Shown here: positions 20,012 to 22,882 of the stretch, one piece after another
How the letters are laid out: each line of letters begins with the position of its first letter
How positions within the stretch are numbered: the stretch's first letter is position 1
Source: Salpingoeca rosetta
Taxonomy: Eukaryota; Opisthokonta; Choanoflagellata; Craspedida; Salpingoecidae
Direction: 5' to 3'
DNA: 22,882 bases
NCBI RefSeq assembly: GCF_000188695.1
Contig: NW_004754921.1
Coordinates: 1,283,014 to 1,305,895 of the forward strand
Made by a program: the position numbers and the translations under genes
The notes under the pieces: generated by a model
What the model saw: only the letters and a program-made list of their open reading frames with translations
Told to the model about the DNA's origin: nothing
Databases searched by the model: none

Positions 20012-20696
20012 GATCGTTGTTGTTGTTTAAGTTGTTGTTTAAGTTGTTGTGATCGTTGTTGTTGTGATCGTTGTTGTTGTTGTGATCGTTGTTGTTGTTT
20101 AAGTTGTTGTTGTTGTTGCAGTTGTTGTTGTTGTTGTTGTTGTTGTTGCTGTTGCTGCTGCTGCTGCTGTTGCTTTTCAACGGTTTATCTTGCTCATGCA
20201 CGTCAACAAACTTGTGTGTGTCCCCCGTGTGCATACGTGTGCATTCCACTGACTGCTGTGCATGTGCATGGTTGCGTGTCTGCACAGGCTGACAATGATG
20301 CTGACAAGGAAGCAGATGTCGATGACGCCATGCACTTGTTGCGACAAAAGTTCATCTCCTCCGCAGACACAAACACCGTTTACCAGCCGCCTCCACAGCA
20401 GCTGGCCCAGCGCATGATTCGCAGAGTACGTTTCGCGGCCCGCTAAAATGCTCTGGCTGTGTGTGCTGCGCGGTGTGTCTGTTTGTCTGTCTGTCTGTCT
20501 CTGCCTCGCTGCCTGTGTGGCTGCAGCCTCTGTCACAGCAAATTCTTGCCAAAGTCAGCTGTCTGTTGTTCTTCTCTCTTGAACCTGTCGCCACCTTCTG
20601 CCTGTGCTCACGCACGTATGTGCATGTTTGACACCTTCCCAGGTTCAAAACTTGATTTGCTGCGAAGGAATCTTGTTGTCGTCACAGCCCGTCTGA
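12890..20696 (+). CDS. NEK-family Ser/Thr protein kinase, NEK1-like
   Basis: 21 exons: 12890-12939, 13112-13169, 13280-13380, 13500-13578, 13761-13804, 13938-14032, 14286-14395, 14686-14809, 15030-15130, 15398-15825, 16012-16054, 16251-17339, 17551-17614, 17763-18157, 18316-18390, 18623-18663, 18871-18976, 19174-19488, 19836-19913, 20288-20425, 20643-20696. This gives 3588 nt and 1195 residues in frame. NEK1 relatives act in cilia and cell-cycle control. Kinase domain, residues 1-262: the glycine loop IGSGSYGS, Lys33 (YRVIKQIK), the helix-C region [30 protein letters not shown] (Asp131), [10 protein letters not shown] (DFG 149-151), the NEK-type activation segment [12 protein letters not shown], then [14 protein letters not shown]. 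The 390-760 region is basic and rich in S, T and A, with RRSVGG twice. A charged helix follows ([20 protein letters not shown]). Near the end, [16 protein letters not shown] resembles the NEK1 C-terminal VYEKIK module. The C-terminal half is low complexity, so exons 14-18 and 21 are less certain. Acceptor 19173 was chosen because 19096 breaks the frame. Confidence 0.92.
14901..15000. repeat. (ATC)n then (GTC)n repeat in a kinase intron
   Basis: About 100 bases of ATC-rich repeat with ACC interruptions, ending in four GTC units, in intron 14810-15029, which also carries (TG)n directly after its donor at 14820-14857. Confidence 0.92.
19941..20174. repeat. Interrupted (TTG)n array
   Basis: TTG units broken by recurrent tgatcg and tttaag interruptions, in kinase intron 19914-20287. 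The interruptions recur in phase, which suggests larger duplicated blocks of 15 to 30 bases. Confidence 0.92.
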
Positions 20697-21372
20697 ATGT
20701 GTAGACAACTTGATTGTCTATCCACCTGCATTCCCCCCCCCCCACACACACACACACACCCTCGCTTTCGTGTTACCGGTTCATCGAATATATTCTTGAC
20801 CATGCGTTTCAGTGGTGTTTCTGAAATGAACACACGCTCCTCCGTCCATGTATCATGCATACATGCATGCAGCTTGCTCTCATCAGCGCAGTGCTCGAGT
20901 CAAATGGAAGTCTCCGACATAACAATTCAAAACACTCTGCCAACTTAAATGCTTGATTCGTTTTAGTGCGAGGAGGGAAGGAAGCGACACAGGACCAGCA
21001 GCCATCATCATTTCACACACAGGACAGAACAGGACAGAGAGAGACAACGCCTCACAACAGGGGGTTAAGCAGACATCCAGGTCTTTTGCGGTAGGGAGGT
21101 GAATATATGTAAACAAAAACAAAACCCGTCATGGCTGGCACAGCAGGACAGCAAAGCAAGGAAGGAGGGGGGGGGGGTCAAACAGACAGGTGAATGAAAA
21201 GAAACGCAGATGAACAAAATGGTGCAACAAGCAAGCAAGCAAGCATGGTCATCATCCCGTCGTCGTCGTCGTCGTCGTCATCGTCGTCGTCGTCACAGAG
21301 AGCAAAGCAGCAGCCGGCACTGCCTCTGTCGCTGCTGCTGGTGATGCCTCTGCTGTCAATTGCTGCTGCTGC
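20697..21372. other. Convergent 3' intergenic region
   Basis: The kinase (+) and the Tyr-repeat gene (-) converge here, so the region should hold both 3' UTRs and terminators. It contains a C10-(CA)n run near 20737-20758, a G10 run near 21168-21177, an AG-rich patch near 21010-21045 and a (GTC)n-type tract at about 21259-21293. No canonical AATAAA was found on either strand in the parts I read. I see no coding exon. Confidence 0.55.
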
Positions 21373-22740
21373 TTAGACGGACTCAACGGCGGAGGACGAG
21401 GAGGAAGAGGCGTTGGCGCGGTGCTTGGCGAAGAAGACGCCACCAACAACAGCGCCAACAAGCAGCAGCGCGCCAACCACAATGCCGGCAATGGCGCCCG
21501 CAGAGAGGCCTGCAGCGGCATCCCCAGCGCCAGAGGCGCCAGAGTTGTTGTCGGCGTAGGCGTAGTCGTTCTTCGTCGTGTACTCGTTCTTGGGCGCCTC
21601 GTAGGCCGTCGTGTACTCCTGGTGCTTGGTCGTGTACACGGGTGGCTTGGTGGTGTAGACTGGTGGCTTGGTGGTGTACACGGGGCGTGTGGTGTACACG
21701 GCCTCTGTCGTGTACACGGGTGGCTGCGTGGTGTACACGGGTGGCTGCGTGGTGTACACGGGGCGTGTGGTGTACTCCTGGTGCTGGGTGTAGCGTGGGT
21801 AGGCGGGCTTGGTGGTGTACTTGGGTGCCTCGTAGGCGGTGGTGTACTCCTGGTGCTTGGTGGTGTAAGCCTTCTTGGGTGCCTCGTAAGCCGTGGTGTA
21901 CTCCTGCTTGGGTGCCTCGTAGGCGGTGGTGTACTCCTGCTTGGGTGCCTCGTAAGCCGTCGTGTACTCCTGCTTGGGTGCCTCGTAAGCCGTGGTGTAC
22001 TCCATGTGCTTGGTGGTGTAAGCCTTCTTGGGTGCCTCGTAAGCCGTGGTGTACTCCTGCTTGGGTGCCTCGTAGGCGGTGGTGTACTCCTGCTTGGGTG
22101 CCTCGTAAGCCGTCGTGTACTCCTGCTTGGGTGCCTCGTAAGCCGTGGTGTACTCCATGTGCTTGGTGGTGTAAGCCTTCTTGGGTGCCTCGTAAGCCGT
22201 GGTGTACTCCTGCTTGGGTGCCTCGTAGGCGGTGGTGTACTCCTGGTGCTTGGGTGCCTCGTAAGCCGTGGTGTACTCCTGGTGCTTGGTCGTGTACTCC
22301 TGGTGCTTTGGTGCGACGTAGGCGGTGGTGTAAGCCTTCTTGGGTGCCTCATAAGCCGTGGTGTACTCCATGTGCTTGGTGGTGTACTCCTGCTTGGGTG
22401 CCTCGTAAGCCGTCGTGTACTCCTGCTTGGGCGCCTCGTAAGCCGTGGTGTACTCCATGTGCTTGGTCGTGTAAGCCTTCTTGGGCGCCTCGTAAGCCGT
22501 GGTGTACTCCTGCTTGGGCGCCTCGTAAGCCGTGGTGTACTCCTGCTTGGGTGCCTCGTAAGCCGTGGTGTACTCCTGCTTGGGCGCCTCGTAAGCCGTG
22601 GTGTACTCCATGTGCTTGGTCGTGTACTCCTGGTGCTTGGGCTGATAAGCCGTCGTGTACTCGTGCCGCTGATAATCGGCAGCCATCGAGCCCGCAGCAA
22701 GCAGCAGGCACGACGCCACCGCAAACACCAACACGCGCAT
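21373..22740 (-). CDS. Tyr/Thr-rich tandem-repeat cell-surface protein, single-pass, unknown family
   Basis: A single uninterrupted frame of 455 residues, ATG at 22740 and TAA at 21375-21373. A signal peptide is seen at residues 1-20 (MRVLVFAVASCLLLAAGSMA). Residues about 27-395 are repeats of the 11-mer EYTTAYEAPKQ: the core YTTAYEAPK occurs about 20 times exactly, punctuated by the 7-mer EYTTKHM/Q. They grade into a Pro-rich section (PVYTTQPPVYTTKP). A Gly/Ala/Asp linker (NNSGASGAGDAAAG) leads to a transmembrane helix at about 416-437 (AIAGIVVGALLLVGAVVGG), then KHR and a short Ser-rich tail. The layout predicts a type I membrane protein with a fibrous, Tyr- and Lys-rich ectodomain. The function is unknown. 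Adhesive, theca or matrix roles are guesses based on composition only. It is the only gene here without introns or dinucleotide tracts. Codon use in the repeats is strongly GC-ended. Confidence 0.88.
   Translation of the reverse strand: MRVLVFAVASCLLLAAGSMAADYQRHEYTTAYQPKHQEYTTKHMEYTTAYEAPKQEYTTAYEAPKQEYTTAYEAPKQEYTTAYEAPKKAYTTKHMEYTTAYEAPKQEYTTAYEAPKQEYTTKHMEYTTAYEAPKKAYTTAYVAPKHQEYTTKHQEYTTAYEAPKHQEYTTAYEAPKQEYTTAYEAPKKAYTTKHMEYTTAYEAPKQEYTTAYEAPKQEYTTAYEAPKQEYTTAYEAPKKAYTTKHMEYTTAYEAPKQEYTTAYEAPKQEYTTAYEAPKQEYTTAYEAPKKAYTTKHQEYTTAYEAPKYTTKPAYPRYTQHQEYTTRPVYTTQPPVYTTQPPVYTTEAVYTTRPVYTTKPPVYTTKPPVYTTKHQEYTTAYEAPKNEYTTKNDYAYADNNSGASGAGDAAAGLSAGAIAGIVVGALLLVGAVVGGVFFAKHRANASSSSSSAVESV
21567..22664 (-). 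repeat. Coding tandem repeat: 33-nt units in 153-nt higher-order blocks
   Basis: The basic 33-nt unit encodes EYTTAYEAPKQ. Four such units plus a 21-nt spacer unit (AYTTKHM) form a 153-nt block. Two neighbouring blocks share the same pattern of synonymous variants (for example the gcggtggtg and gccgtcgtg units recur in the same order about 153 nt apart, near 21920 and 22073), which indicates block-wise duplication. Confidence 0.88.
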
Positions 22741-22882
22741 GGCTGGTTGTCACAAAAGAGGAAGAAGAAGAAGAAGAAGAAGTGTGCGCTGGCGGGTGGC
22801 TGGAAGTCACGCAGTTCAAATCAGGGGGTCTTGGTGGTTCTTGGTGCGTTGGATGACAGCTGAGAAAATGAACATCTCATCC
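22741..22882 (-). promoter_or_regulatory. 5' flank of the Tyr-repeat gene
   Basis: Read on the minus strand, a (CTT)n pyrimidine tract (complement of 22759-22781) ends about 18 bases before the ATG and probably lies in the 5' UTR or at the initiation region. No TATA box is visible in the bases available, and the window ends shortly upstream. Confidence 0.4.

Noticed and set aside
19941..20174. CRISPR-like array of interspersed repeats
   Set aside because: The units are TTG microsatellite with point interruptions, with no unique spacers, in a eukaryotic intron.

Overview
The window is eukaryotic nuclear DNA. Evidence: dense spliceosomal genes with GT-AG introns whose phases match exactly at almost every junction, introns and spacers packed with (TG)n/(CA)n, (AAC)n, (GACA)n and (ATC)n microsatellites, and GC-rich coding sequence. 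The gene repertoire (SLO2-type K+ channel, ataxin-2, lysosomal-type acid phosphatase, NEK1-like kinase, Tyr-rich surface protein) and gene density fit a unicellular opisthokont or holozoan, and a choanoflagellate would be my first guess. That assignment is inference; no marker in the window proves it.

Layout. (1) 294-2430, minus: 5' half of a SLO2/KCNT-like potassium channel, S1 through the pore helix, cut off by the left edge of the window. (2) 3125-7494, minus: a complete or nearly complete ataxin-2 orthologue with Lsm domain, LsmAD region, PAM2 motif and Q-rich tail. (3) 7495-7915: short divergent promoter region. (4) 7916-12427, plus: 13-exon histidine acid phosphatase of the ACP2/ACPP type with signal peptide, RHGDR motif, HD motif, one transmembrane helix and an acidic cytoplasmic tail. 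(5) 12890-20696, plus: 21-exon NEK-family kinase, about 1195 residues, with an N-terminal kinase domain, a long basic Ser/Thr-rich middle, a charged helical segment and a NEK1-like C-terminal module. (6) 21373-22740, minus: intronless Tyr/Thr-rich repeat protein with a signal peptide and one C-terminal transmembrane helix. It matches no family I recognise and is the most novel-looking item here.

The genes do not form a functional cluster. They look like ordinary unlinked housekeeping or signalling genes in a compact genome. The main non-genic signal is the placement of microsatellites in introns: TG tracts tend to lie just after donors and CA tracts just before acceptors, in the sense of transcription, on both strands. 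All exon models were assembled by hand from reading frame, splice-site consensus and family similarity recalled from knowledge. No alignment or transcript data were available.
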